Shown piece after piece: positions 36,859-50,239 of a DNA stretch of 64,000 nucleotides (positions are counted from its first letter, which is position 1; each line of letters starts with the position of its first letter). The notes under the pieces are model-generated. The model was not told the origin of the DNA. It saw only the letters and a program-made list of their open reading frames with translations, and did not search any database. A program made the position numbers and the translations under genes. Origin of the DNA: Antilocapra americana (taxonomy: Eukaryota > Chordata > Mammalia > Artiodactyla > Antilocapridae); assembly GCA_007570785.1 (NCBI GenBank), contig ML662442.1, positions 32,174,691 to 32,238,690 on the forward strand. The letters are read 5' to 3'.

Positions 36859-38637
36859 CATAAGTGGCCTGTATTGCATGAATCTGATGACCACTCAAAG
36901 CATCAACATAGAAATATATTGTAAACAAATTGTCTGAATGAAGATCATAATTGATGTTCTCCCTGGAAACTTCATGAATCAGATTATTTGGGGGTGGAGG
37001 CATGATCCCACTATATATGTAATTGACCATAGGCCAAATTAATTATAACAACCCTAAGTGGTCCCTTATTATGGTGTGGGTGCCTCTTTTATTCTTAGCT
37101 CACCTGAATTTAGTGATTCAAGACTTTAATCCTATTTGATTATGTGGAGCAAACCAATGGTAGAGACTGAAGTAAGAGAGCTCAGTAAAAATTGATGGAG
37201 AAGAGAATAGGCCATTTCCTCATATTCTTCCTCTGTAAGTCCTTGCCTCTTCTCCTTAGTTAGTGAAGAGATATTTATAGTTGATCTGTTTGGTTTTCCT
37301 AAGAATATGATTGCAAATAATAGTACAAATCTGGCCAACACTCATTGAACACATGTGTGCCAGACAATGCTATTACCTGACGTTGATTCTATGATGTTGG
37401 TGGAATTATTAGCCATGTTTTAGAGATGAAGAAACTGAAGTTCAGAGATGTTTGGTAATTTGTTCAAGATCACGAAGTAAAGTAGGGCTTGATTGAGCCT
37501 GGGTAGTGAACTTCTAGAGTCTCAAATGGCATACCAAAGGCTAGACTGCCTCTGTGAAATAGCCTGCAGGTCACATGTAACTCTTTCTAACCAAATATTA
37601 TTGAAGAAGTCAGAGTGTTAGCTTGGAGTATCAAAGCTTATCCATGCTTGAGGTTCAAATATTAACTGTGAAGTCTTCAAAATGAGAGAATACGGAACAA
37701 AATGGACTCTCTGAGCATCATTGAAAATGTTTGCACTATTTATAGTGAATACTGAGGGGTGAAATGACAGTATTCCTTCAATTACATCAGTGACTCTGAA
37801 ACACCATATTGTATAAGAAATAAAAGAGTTGTAAATGACTCATGAAATGTAAACTCCAGGTAGCCTTCCTTCTCTTAAATTCTATGTGACTGTAACTACT
37901 TGGCACTTTGCATGGTGAGTCAGAGTTGAGCCAATATACATGCAACTTAACTTAGAGGAGTCTTCAAAACAGGCTCCAATGTCTCCCTTATCAAGCTATG
38001 AAAACTCCAACTGTGGAGGTATTAATACATGAGAAAATGTGGAATGTCAGTTTCAGGTGGTAAAAAAACCCACTAATTTGGGGGAGGGGCCCATGAATGT
38101 TTTCTGCTTAACCTATACTATATGTCCCTACAGAATTAAAGACACAAACATGGTAGAATGTCATTGTTTTTTAGGATAATTATCCAGCTCTTCCCACAGT
38201 GGGTACCAAGGATAGGGCAATGATTAGTCTTTGGATCCTGGGCAGAAAAACTCGCTGCAATAATTAAACATTCAGTGTCTTCCAGTGTTCATGTTAATAG
38301 AATGTCTTCCCTTTGTGTTCCTAAGATGTCCGCCTTGTTTTATCAATTAGACTGTCAGTCTCTCCTTTTTCCTTCATTTTTCATATGGACCTGAATCAAC
38401 CTCTCTTCACCCACAGGTCATAATATATAAGCTACACAGCCCTGATGCACCAACACATCAGTTATTAGGTTGCCCTGGTTGAACTGATTCTCTTCCTTGA
38501 TAAATCTGAAGATTTGTGACACCAATGCTCTTACTTTACTGAGAGGCAGGAAGCAATCTCAGAGATTCCCACCAGGCTGCTCTGAGGACGGGAATGCCGC
38601 AATAACATAAAGTGATTTTCCCCTCTTCTTGTTTCAG
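36859..38637. other. Rest of FRK intron 4, with a MIR at about 37335-37545
   Basis: The MIR, in reverse, shows AGAGATGAAGAAACTGAAGTTCAG and GATCACGAAGTAAAGTAGG. The rest is unassigned. Confidence 0.55.
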
Positions 38638-38796
38638 GTTCAATGGATCCAAATGACTTCCTGAGGGAGGCACAGATAATGAAGAACCTAAGACATCCAA
38701 AGCTTATCCAGCTTTATGCTGTTTGCACTTTAGAAGATCCAATTTATATTATTACAGAGTTGATGAGACATGGAAGTCTGCAAGAATATCTCCAAA
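38638..38796 (+). CDS. FRK: FRK exon 5: kinase helix C and hinge region
   Basis: The acceptor is CTTCTTGTTTCAG (AG 38636-38637) and the donor GTAAGC (38797). The exon completes G267 and encodes residues 268-319 plus the first base of N320. It reads [20 protein letters not shown], which is helix C with the glutamate that pairs with K262, then the beta strands leading to the [11 protein letters not shown] hinge and EYLQ. It is 159 bp and uninterrupted. TEL places threonine at the usual gatekeeper position, as in Src kinases. Confidence 0.97.
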
Positions 38797-40871
38797 GTAA
38801 GCTGAAGACTTAATAACAGGAAAAAAAAAAGAGGAATTTAGTTTAGCGAATCCTATAAATGTCAATTTAGCAAGCCTTCTATAACCCAAAGGATATTTAC
38901 TATGGCATATCTGTGACAATGAATGTCTTAACATTGAATTGCTCAACTACTCTTTAATAGGCTGTATGCTATGTACTCAAAGGGAGGAAAAATATTTATG
39001 TAGTGGAAGAACAAATTGTTCACCATAGACATAGCAGAGTACTTAAATGTAATGTGGAAAATTGAAGAATAGATGGTTTGCCTGGTGTTTTGTTTCCTAC
39101 AGTAACTAATTGAACAATATCAGTCATGGAGCAGTATTTTCCATGGCCCAGAATTAGGAGACATAGAATATTTTGGGGGGAAGGGAGGGAAAGTTACCCT
39201 CATTTTTGTCTTTGCCAGTTTTTGACAGCACTGTGCTTGTTGGTATTTAAAATACTTCCAACTGCTAGAAAACATAAGAATATTCAGGCTAAAAAGCAGA
39301 CATATAGTATTACTTTATTTTTACATCTGCTTTCTGTAATCTGAGAAGACTTTAGCGTGCTGTAGAATTTTGATGTTTATCACAAATGAATAATTTAATA
39401 AACAACAATATTATAAGCATTAAAATGAGATGTTCAAAGAAATGGAGATCAAGTACTGAGAGAACAATTCATGCTTAAAGAAGAGGCATTTTATATACTT
39501 TCTTGACATGTCAGAGGGGGACTGATACAATGTATGAGGTAAAGGGAGGTGAGAATAACAGAACAAAGATATCAGAAAGGTAGGAGAATTCTCTTATTTC
39601 AGGGTGACTGGTGAAGCTGGTGATATTAAATTGCAAAACTAGATAAGAACAAAGAGCATAAGACCTGCTAACTGTTGTTAAAAACAAAAAATATACCTAG
39701 CTCCCTTGCATAAATATATCATATTTAACAGTACTGTGTTACCCACCATAGAGAGACTAACCTCAGCACTGGCTCCTTTTGCCTTATCCCCAAGGACAGA
39801 CGTACAGGAGCCACCTCAGGTCATCTCTAGCAAAAATGCTCTGTCAAATGATGAGCCTTCATGCTGTTAAATAGCAATGCCAATTCTCAGTCCTCAGAAC
39901 TATCAGCAGGGTTCAACTGAATGGATACTTTCTCCTTCTGGAACCACTACCTTCATTTGGCTACTGGGACACATCATCCAATGGCCTTTTCTCCTTTCTT
40001 TCTTTCTGTTTTTTCTCAATTTATGTGACTTCCCTCATCTCCCCGACCTCTGGATATCTTGGGATTTTCCAAGACTCTTTTGCAACATCACTAGATTCCT
40101 TGTTAATCTCAACACTCTTATTGTTTAATAACATTTATGTGTTACCAATTGCCCAAATCGTATCCCTCCATTACTTCAGAGTGGTATATCCAACTGCCTT
40201 TGTAACTTCTCTGTGAATGCTGTATCAGTCTGGATGATGTGGGATAATACGGGTATAATGCAGTAATGAACTCCTGAAAATCCCAGAGGCTTGACACAAG
40301 TGTTTATTCTTGCTCATGCTACATATGAAAAATAGACCAGCTGGTGTCTCAGGTCTGTTGATCACCTTGGCAAGAGCAGGAAATGTGACTAATCTCATTC
40401 TGTTTCTTAAAGTTTCTGACCAGGGGTGACAGAGGTAACTTCTGTGCTCTGTTCATTTGGTTAAATCAAGTCAAAGGGATAGAGGAGCACAACTCTCTAA
40501 AGTGCTTAAAAGCAAGAAAAAACAAAATTTTATAAATAGCCCTCATTTCTACTATGTATGTCTATTGGATATCTCAAATTAACATGTCCCAAAACCAATC
40601 TCTGATATCATCCTTGGTAATCTGCCCCTCTTGAGGTTTTTCCTTCTCTGATGATGCCAGAGAAGGCTTACTATCTCAGTCCTCTCTACTCTCACATCCT
40701 ATATCAGACCAACCAGCAAATCCCACCGGCTTGCTTTTGAAATAATATCCAGGATTTTACCACTTCGCAACACCACTATTCCAGTGCAAGTCATCGTCAA
40801 CTCTCTCCTGGATTCTGCAATAACCTTCTAACTGGTGTCCTTCTTAAGGTTCTTGACCTCTTACAGTAGCT
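38797..40871. other. FRK intron 5, first part, unassigned
   Basis: No young repeats. 40200-40850 has the look of an old interspersed repeat that I cannot name. Short frames show no similarity. Confidence 0.45.
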
Positions 40872-41090
40872 GGAGTGCTAAGTCTCTTCAGTTGTGTCTG
40901 ACTCTGTGTATCCCTCGGGACTATAACCTGTCAGATTCCTCTGTCCATGGGATTCTCCAGGCAAGAATACTGGAGTGGGTTGCCGTTCCCCGCTTAGGGC
41001 ATCTTCCCAACCCCGGCATCAGACCCACGTCTCCTATGTCTCCTGCATTGCAGGTGGATTCTCTACTCACTTAGCCATCTGGGAAGCCCC
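40872..41090 (-). mobile_element. Bov-tA SINE, reverse
   Basis: The tail complement GCTAAGTCTCTTCAGTTGTG is at the left and the head complement CTTAGCCATCTGGGAAGCCC at the right. Confidence 0.93.
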
Positions 41091-42399
41091 TACTCATTTT
41101 GGAATGCATGATTTATTTAGATAGCTTATTTTTAGTCTCTTCTAAAATACAACACAGTTTTAGTGCTTGAACAATGTCAGGCGCACAGAAGGTGTGTGCA
41201 CTAATTGTGTGTTGACTAATTGAATGAATAAATGATGAATAGATTAAGTTGGGGCTATTCTGAACCTAATTTGGGGCTTGGGTTTACACTTGTTTTAAGA
41301 CTCTTGATATTCAACCTGAATGCCAAGGTACACTTATATTACATTGCAGTCTCCTTTGACATTGAGGATTTCCGTGGCCATTGACGTGTTTCACTCAGGA
41401 TTGAGTATGAACTCTGTTGTCTTCTGGGCTGAGCCATCAGGGTCAAGTTGACAAAGGCCTTCATTTGCCAGGATTCTTAGTAGCCAGGGGGAATAATGAA
41501 GGTGTGCTCATTACAGGCAGTTCCTTCCCAATTAAGAGGGTTTGATTTCAACAAAGTGATCTTAAAATGAATCTGCCACTCTTAAACAGCCCATCATCAT
41601 AAATATTATTAAGCTGAAAGGCTCTTGAGTAATGGAACATAACGAAAATACTTCCTTGCTGCAGATGTAAATTGTCGCAGGTCTGTGAACCTTTATATCA
41701 GTTTTGACGTACAGCTGTTGTATTAGAAGTGGGCTCTGAGGTTGTGCACATTTCCTAGGCCACTGCACTCCTTCAGAGCAGGAAATGTATTACTCAATTT
41801 CCTTCACTATTGTGCCTGTCAGTGAAAACCTTTTTATATCCACTGTAATAGGATTAGGTGTTGCATTTGATAGTTGAAATAACACATTTTTCTATAGAAC
41901 CATCTTTGTAGTCCCTAAGCTTGGCTGAATATGTTTTTTGTAATAAACTTCTCCAAAATGGGAGAAGCCTGTCAAAAAACTTTAGCATTGGTGGGTAATT
42001 GATGCCTGGTATTTCTTATTGAAACTTAAAGAGGATAAATACCTGCATCTTTTTAAGTTTAGTTGGGCTTGTTTGCTTTCCAATAAATACTTGTAGAGCA
42101 TCTAGTATATGTCAGTATATTTTCTTTTCCTATGAATCAAGCTCCATCATGTAGTTCATCATTCTCATGGACAGTCCACCTAATGGATTGATGCAGACAG
42201 GAATGTTTTCACTGAGATACCCTTTAACTGAACAAAACTGTATAGCTATTTCCTGTTTGTATGAATGGAAGTCTCTTCATAGCCCCTGACTTTCTGGAGT
42301 GTAAGGCGGATTTTAGGGAGGCAGTATAGAATAAATTTATAAGTCATGAAATTTCAGTCTCCAACATATCCTGGATTTGAATCTCTGCAACTTATTACC
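41091..42399. other. FRK intron 5, unique sequence; possible conserved block at 41480-41780
   Basis: 41480-41780 is non-repeat with TTTTGACGTAC (CRE half-site-like) and CATCATCATAAATATTATTAAGC. No exon is seen. The regulatory idea is weak inference. Confidence 0.35.
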
Positions 42400-42712
42400 A
42401 GACTACCCTGATGGTCCAGTGATTAAGAATCTGCCTGCCAGTGCAGGGGACACGGGTTCGATCCTTGGTTGGGAGGATTTCACATGCAGCTAAGCCCCTG
42501 CACCACAGCTACTCAGTCTGTGCTCTGGAACCTGTGAGCCCCAACTCCTGAGCCCAAGCATCCTAGAGCCTGTGCTCCGTGGCAAGCGAAGCCACCGCAG
42601 TGAGAAGCCTGTGCAGCATGAGTAGCCGCGGCTCACGGCGACCAGAGAAAGCCCGCACAGCGAGGAAGACTCAGGGCAGCCAAAAAGACATGCGTACATA
42701 AATAAAATGTTA
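42400..42712 (+). mobile_element. CHR-type artiodactyl SINE
   Basis: The head GATGGTCCAGTGATTAAGAA and B box GGGTTCGATCCTTGGTTGGG are seen. The body has GAGAAGCCTGTGCAGCATGAG and AGAGAAAGCCCGCACAGCG, and the tail is AATAAAATG. Confidence 0.92.
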
Positions 42713-42877
42713 AACAAATTATTATCTGTTCCTCTGAGTGCCGAGAGTTCCTATCAAACAGGGCAAACTACTTCCTGTATTTGCTCTCAGTATTAGATGG
42801 GGTGATTTACTGGAAATCAGCCATATAGGATGGTGGTAGGAGAGGAGCATGTATTTTTAATTTTTTTTTTTAAAGAG

Positions 42878-43090
42878 AACTATACAGCGCTTACTGTGTG
42901 CCAGGCATGTTTCTAAGTCATACAGAGGTATTCATTTAGTTCATTCTTCTAACAACCTCATGAATTCTTATCATTATCATCCCCACTTAGCAGTTGAAGA
43001 AACTGAGGTATGGAGAGGATAAGTATAGTAGCTTATTCAAGGTGGTTGAGCAAGAATTCAAACCCAGGATATCTGGCTCCATAATCCATT
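42878..43090 (-). repeat. MIR SINE, reverse
   Basis: CTGTGTGCCAGGCATG, CATCCCCACTTAGCAGTTGAAGAAACTGAGG and AGCAAGAATTCAAACCCAGG are MIR wording in reverse. A CHR SINE follows directly. Confidence 0.85.
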
Positions 43091-43412
43091 TAAAAAATTT
43101 ATTTATTTATTTCTGGCAGTGCCGGGTCTTCTTTGCTGCCCAGGCTTTTCTCTAGCTGTGGCCAGTGACCACTGACTAGTTGCCGTGCACGACTTCTCAT
43201 TGCGGTGGCTTCTCTTGTTGCAGAGCACAGGCTCTAGGGAATGCAGGTTTCAGCAGCTGGGACTTCCCAGGCTCCAGAGCCCAGCCTGAGTTGCTGTGGA
43301 GCACAAGATTAGTTGTTCCGCAGCATGTGGAATCTTCCTGGATCAGGGATCAAGTATGGGTCTCCTGCATTGGCAGGTGGATTCTTCACCACTGAGCCAC
43401 TAGGGAAGCCCC
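43091..43412 (-). mobile_element. CHR-type artiodactyl SINE, reverse
   Basis: The T-rich tail (TTTATTTATTTATTTCTGGC) is at the left and the head complement CACTGAGCCACTAGGGAAGCCC at the right. It adjoins the end of a MIR. Confidence 0.92.
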
Positions 43413-43478
43413 ATGGTCCATGTTTTTAATTGAATACATAGCACTGATATTATTTTCCAAGGATCAGCCTTTTATCTA

Positions 43479-43686
43479 TTCAGTTCAGCTCAGTTCAGTC
43501 GTTCAGTCATGTCCGACTCTTTGCGACCCCAGGAAGCGCAGCACACGGGGCCTCCCTGTCAATCACCAACTCCTGGAGTTTACACGGGATCGCTAGGCTA
43601 GGAGTCCGACAGGACTCAGCGACTTCACTTTCACTTTTCACTTTCATGCACTGGAGAAGGAAATGGCAACCCACTCCAGTGTTCTT
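43479..43686. mobile_element. BovB (reverse) fused to partial Bov-A2 (forward)
   Basis: 43479-43582 is the BovB tail complement (CAGTCGTTCAGTCATGTCCG…CACCAACTCCTGGAG). It switches at about 43583 into the sense-strand middle of Bov-A2 (GCGACTTCACTTTCACTTTTCACTTTC…GGAAATGGCAACCC), which is truncated on both sides. Confidence 0.85.
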
Positions 43687-44194
43687 TCTCCTCTTGCTAT
43701 CTCCATGTCCTCAATTCCCACTCAGCCCTTCACCCTGTATACCCCATCTCCAGTGAGATTTTCTTCCTGTCACCAGTATCTCCAATGATTTCTTAATTGC
43801 TGTATTTAAGAAATGCTTTTTAGTTTTTATCTTGCTGGATTTATTTGACACTGGTGGTGACCTTCTCTTCTCAAACTTTTGACTGTTAGGATGTTCTCTT
43901 CTGGTTCTTCTCTTGTTCTGTAGGCTGATTCCTCTGTTTTCTTTCAGGTTTATTTTTCTATGCCCACTGTAAATGTTGGCATTTCTCATGATTCTATCAC
44001 CTTCCAGCAATCTTAGCAACTTTTAATGTTTAACTTCCAGCCATAAACAATGACCCTTAAATCTATATCTTTTGCTGCATGCTTTCCTTTGAGCTTCAGA
44101 ACCATATGCTTGTCTTCTTTTAGACATTCCCTTTTGGATAATCTACGTGCATCTCTAGTTTCACAAATCTTAAACTGTTTAATTCTGATTAGGC
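43687..44194. other. FRK intron 5, unassigned
   Basis: Pyrimidine-rich; a 102-codon reverse frame here shows no similarity to known proteins. Confidence 0.4.
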
Positions 44195-44650
44195 AGCAGC
44201 AATGATAGATAATAACAGGTAGACTCTACTGAGTTCTTCCTATGTCAAGTACTATTTTAAGTGCTTTATGTGTATTAACTTATTTTAATTCTCTTTTAAA
44301 AAGTAATCCCATGAGGTAAGGGCTTCTCTGGTGGCTCAGACGGTGAAGAATCCACCTGCAATCTGGAAGATCTGGGTTTGATCCCTGGGTTGGGAAGATC
44401 CCCTGGAGCAGGGCATGGCAACTCACTCCAGTATTCTTGCCTGGAGAATCCCCATGGACAGAGGAGCCTGGTTGGCTACAGTCCATGGGGTCACAAAGAG
44501 TTGGACACGATTGAGCGACTAAGCACACCATGAGGTAATGATAATTACTGCTGTATATATGGGGAAACTGAAGCACAGGAGTATTAAGCAGCTTGCCCAA
44601 AGTAAGGAAGAAATCAGGAATCAGGAGGGTGGAGCCCTGATTCAAATCTG
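44195..44650 (-). repeat. MIR SINE, reverse, split by a Bov-tA
   Basis: Halves on either side of the SINE (TACTGAGTTCTTCCTATGTCAAG, then GGGGAAACTGAAGCACAGGAG) make one reverse MIR. Confidence 0.8.
44309..44538 (+). mobile_element. Bov-tA SINE with 11-bp target duplication, nested in a MIR
   Basis: The head GGCTTCTCTGGTGGCTCAG, the B box GGGTTTGATCCCTGGGTTGG and the BovB-type tail are present. Perfect CCATGAGGTAA flanks lie at 44309-44319 and 44528-44538. Confidence 0.95.
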
Positions 44651-45828
<1,178 letters not shown>

Positions 45829-46079
45829 TAATTAGTTGGTAATGAGTCAAAAGGCTAAAAGGCCAGTCGACTAGTAGTATTCCTGCTGTTTTTTTCGACA
45901 AAATTTCTGAGAGTCCTGTGGTCCATAGATCATGTCGGGATACCAAGGCCCTACAGACAAAACTACCCCCTATTTCTGTTTCTTCACCAGTTTGAAAGAA
46001 ACAGAGAAAACAATGACCAGTCATATGGGAAAGTATGTAATTAAGTTTGTGCTTGAATTAATGATCAGATTTTCATATT

Positions 46080-46285
46080 AGTCTCTGGTGGCTCAGTGGT
46101 AAAGACTCCGCCTGCAATGCAGGAGATGTGGGCTCAATCCCTGGGTCGAGAAGATCCTCTGGAGAAGGAAATGGCAAGCCACTTCACTATTCTTGCCTGG
46201 AAAATCCCATGGACAAAGGAGCCTGGTGGGCTACAACCCATGGGATCGTAGAAGAGTTAGACATGACTTAGCGACTAACCAACAA
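46080..46285 (+). mobile_element. Bov-tA SINE
   Basis: The head CTCTGGTGGCTCAGTGGTAAAG and the tail AGAGTTAGACATGACTTAGCG are present; in intron 6. Confidence 0.93.
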
Positions 46286-46881
46286 TAGCTTCTGTCTGCC
46301 TTTGTTTATTTATGTGCAGCACACTTTGTATAGTTACTCTATGTATTGTTGTTCACTTTGTGCCAGACTAATATGCAGGCTGCCAGAACTCTACAACAAT
46401 CATTGGCTTTTTAAAATACTGCCTCCCCCACTTCCCTCAATTTTATGACATCAGGCCAGAAGACACAGATATGGAAAATGTAGTATTAGCTATTTTTCTC
46501 TGAATTTAAATGTTTATTTCTACATTATATCCTAAAATATAAGTGTGGAGCATGAAACATAAGTAAATGATTCTCTTTTGATCTTTACGAAATTGTCATT
46601 TTTCTTTGTAAATTAATTAGATCCCCAGTGTGTTGATACAGTAATTTAAATAATTTGGATCCTACTTTTCAATATTAGAAAATGGTTACATGGTGATTCT
46701 CAAAGTCAGTGGCTCTTCAATACCAGCAGTAAATAAAAAAAAAAAAAAAAACAGGCTTTGTTTTTACCTTTTTTAGTTTGTTAAAGACCAGGTATAAACC
46801 CAGTGTCATCACAGATGAATTTCCCATATGTAATATATGCTTTCCCATATGCTCCTTCCAGTACTACTTTTAGCACATAGT

Positions 46882-47127
46882 AGGCTCTCAAAGGGCTTCC
46901 CCAGTGGCTCAGCAATAAAGAATCTGCCTGCAATGCAGAGGCCACAGGAATCTTGGTTTCCATCGCTGGGATGAAAAGATCCCTGGAGGAGGGCGTGGGA
47001 ACACACTCCAGTGTTCTTGCCTGGAGAATCCCAAGGACAGAGGAGCCTGGTGGGCTACAGTTCAGGGAAATGCAAAGAGTCAGATACAACTGAAGCAACT
47101 CAGCATGCATGCACAGGCTCTCAAATA
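46882..47127 (+). mobile_element. Bov-tA SINE (first of a same-site pair)
   Basis: The element 46893-47114 has the head GGGCTTCCCCAGTGGCTCAG and a BovB-type tail. AGGCTCTCAAA precedes it at 46882 and recurs at 47115, immediately before the second SINE. Confidence 0.95.
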
Positions 47128-47333
47128 GGGCTTTGCTGGTGGCTCAGATGGTAAAGAATCTGACTGCAATGCAAGAGGTGGAGATTTGATGCCTGGGTCA
47201 GGAAGATCCCCTGTATAAAGGAATAGCTACCCACTCCAGTATTCTTGCCTGGAGAATTTCATGGACAGAGGAGCCAGGGCATTGCAAAGAGTCAGACAGG
47301 ACTGAGTGACTAACACTTTCAGGCTCTCAAATA
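47115..47333 (+). mobile_element. Bov-tA SINE (second of a same-site pair)
   Basis: The element 47128-47320 (GGGCTTTGCTGGTGGCTCAG to GACTAACACTTTC) lies between perfect copies of AGGCTCTCAAATA at 47115-47127 and 47321-47333. It ends about 160 bp upstream of FRK exon 7. Confidence 0.95.
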
Positions 47334-47492
47334 ATGTTTCATTAATGACTAATTTTCTACTGAACTTATCATCTGAACTAAACTCATTTGGTATCTTTTC
47401 CCTCTATATTTTAATGAGAAGCAGATTACAGATGAATGAGAGTGGCCAAAAAAAATACCGCTTTAACTTGGCTTGATTCCTTAATGCATTAA

Positions 47493-48040
<548 letters not shown>

Positions 48041-48249
48041 GTATGACGGGTGCTCAGGTAATCCAGATGTTGGGGCAAAACTATAGACTCCCTCAACCGT
48101 CTAACTGTCCATTGCAATTCTACAATATCATGTTGGAGTGCTGGAATGCAGAGCCTAAGGACCGGCCGACATTTGAGACACTGCACTGGAAATTTGAGGA
48201 TTATTTTGTAACAGATTCTTCATATTCGGATACAAATAACTTTGTATGA
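48041..48249 (+). CDS. FRK: FRK exon 8: kinase C-lobe, regulatory tail and stop
   Basis: The acceptor is TATGTTTTAG (AG 48039-48040). The exon completes G436, encodes residues 437-504 and stops at TGA 48247-48249, with a second TGA immediately after. It starts [10 protein letters not shown] and ends [12 protein letters not shown]. The tail tyrosine falls at 497, the inhibitory site equivalent to Src Y527. The protein ends in valine where I recall isoleucine-arginine in human (504 rather than 505 residues, if exon 1 has the same length). The frame also reads open upstream into intron 7 from an ATG, but the consensus acceptor sets the exon start. Confidence 0.97.
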
Positions 48250-49590
48250 TGAACACTGAAGAGGAAGATCAAATAATGAAGCAGCAATAAAACTCAATAA
48301 TCAGTTCAGCAATACAATCATATTAACCAACTGTAAAAATGAATTTCTCTTCACATATTCAAGTGATAAGGTGAATTTGGCCATATGATATAAAAAAGAT
48401 TAAATGTGCATTTTACCAACTGGGCAATACTGAAGGACAGTCTAAGATGAAATGTCATCTCCCCACTACCTGGCCAAATCAAACATACTAAACAGAGTTA
48501 TTTTTCTTTTTAAGAGAGACTTACATTTCTATTTATTGTTAGAAATGCCGATCAAGAGGATCAACAGATGACAGTCAATTTTTACTCAGTAACTGTTGTA
48601 GCATTTTCCTGTTTACTGATTAAAGTGGTTATTCATTATTCCTTGGATTGCTGAATCCCATCAGGCTGTTATTATGAAGGAATTTGATTGCTTTGCTGCA
48701 CAGCAGGACCTGTGCTTTGAGATTTTTTTTTCTCATTTTAAATATCCTGTAACTACAATGATGGCAAAGCCATGTTAAATGACTTGATTGTACTTGGAGT
48801 AATTGCACATATTTTTTTCCTATGCATAAAAAAATGAAGCAGCTGTTGAGAAAAAGAATTAAAATCGCCCTCATTTTGTAGAAGGAAATGATGGAATTTT
48901 TCTATACCTCAGTGTGTGTCATCTGAGATTCATCTACGTTAGTTTTAGTCTCTTAAGGTTAAGAATTAGATTGCAAAGCTGATGAGTTATTATCTATGGA
49001 AATATGCAAAAAACATCTAATAGCCTGCAAGATCTGAGAAATAAGTATCAAAATAGTTTAGGAAAATGAAAGGAGAACGGTAGGATTGCTTTATGACCTA
49101 GGATTTCTGAATAATTAAAAAAAAGTGTACCTTTGGCATATAGGCCAGATTTTCAAACTGACTACAAAACAGGCCAAATTCTGCTTCAGAATCAGGAATA
49201 ATAAGGTTTTGTAACCTTGGTTTTAAAACTATATTTTTTGTCTGGTAGGCCGAAAGGGTTTTTTGCTCATCTTAAGTTTTAATTTACCTTTGCAAGAATC
49301 TTATTTCTTTTAAACAATTGGTTTATCAAGTTCTATGCCTCATTATTCATGAACGTTATATAGAGTCCTCAAAGAAGGTTTCAAAGTCAAATATATATGA
49401 AAAGATCTTCTAGTGTAAAGCAATATAAGTGAAACAATTCATAAGAAAATTTTGAATACATTGAGAATATTTTGAGTATATTCTCTCATCTTTCTTTAAA
49501 GGGGAGGAAGAGCATTTCTAAGCAGTTATGGAAACCCCAACACAAAGTAGATTAAGCACTAAGTAAATCTGTAACTCTCCAGTTGAAAGA
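48250..49590 (+). promoter_or_regulatory. FRK 3' UTR and proximal 3' flank with candidate poly(A) signals
   Basis: AT-rich non-coding sequence after the FRK stop. The only AATAAA before the LTR-like block is at 48286-48291, just 37 bases past the stop. ATTAAA variants occur at 48399, 48619 and 48858; the last is followed by a TG-rich stretch near 48908-48921, a typical downstream element. The true end of the transcript cannot be fixed from sequence alone. No repeats are recognised here. Confidence 0.55.
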
Positions 49591-49595
49591 TAGAA

Positions 49596-50010
49596 GTTGT
49601 TAAAAAGGAGACAACAGGCCCCAGATGGGGAGTCAGTTGTGCTAAGCCCCATGTCAGCAAACCTAGCCTTAACACTTAACCTAATTGCAATTTCAGCCTC
49701 TCCCAAGAATGTAACCTTTAACCAACCAGTCAACCTGGAATTACTGGGCCAGCACGATGGAGGTAATCTGCCTGATAGACCCCTTCCATCCCACCTAGGA
49801 GGACAACCTTGTCCAAAACAATGCATTCTTTGCTAATAACGTCCTTTCCCCACCCCCTATTCTGTTTTTAAAAGTCCTTCCTCTTCTATGGCATGGCCTA
49901 GCTGTTTTCTATATGTTAAATGAGATGTGGTCTTGATTCAAGAATCACCGAATAAAGCCAATTTGATCTTTAAATTTACTCAGTTGCATTTTTGTCATTT
50001 AATAAAGGAG
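49596..50010 (+). mobile_element. LTR-like block (probable solo LTR, family not identified)
   Basis: It begins near TGTTAAAAAGGAGACAACAG, has a C-rich middle, a TTTTTAAAAG TATA-like site near 49866, and AATAAAGCC at 49951 followed by a T-rich segment and a second AATAAA at 50001. This order (C-rich region, TATA, AATAAA, GT/T-rich end) is that of a retroviral LTR. I found no clear target-site duplication and no internal viral genes, so it would be an old solo LTR. It could instead be another ancient repeat. Confidence 0.4.
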
Positions 50011-50042
50011 AGAAGTTTTCATGAACAGTACTATTAGCAATT

Positions 50043-50239
50043 CAGTGATGCTGTTGTCCAACTCTTTTGAGGCCCCATGGACTGTAGCCTGCCAGTCTCC
50101 TGTCTATGGGATTTCCCAGGCAAGAACAATGGAGTGGGTTGCCATTTCCTTCTCTGGGGCATCTTCCCAACCCAGAGATCCAACCTGCATCTCCTGCATT
50201 GGCAGGTGGATTCTTTACCTGTGGCGACCTGGGAGTCCG
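50043..50239 (-). mobile_element. Bov-tA SINE, reverse
   Basis: The tail complement GATGCTGTTGTCCAACTC is at the left and the tRNA-derived part at the right. It follows directly on the LTR-like block. Confidence 0.9.
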
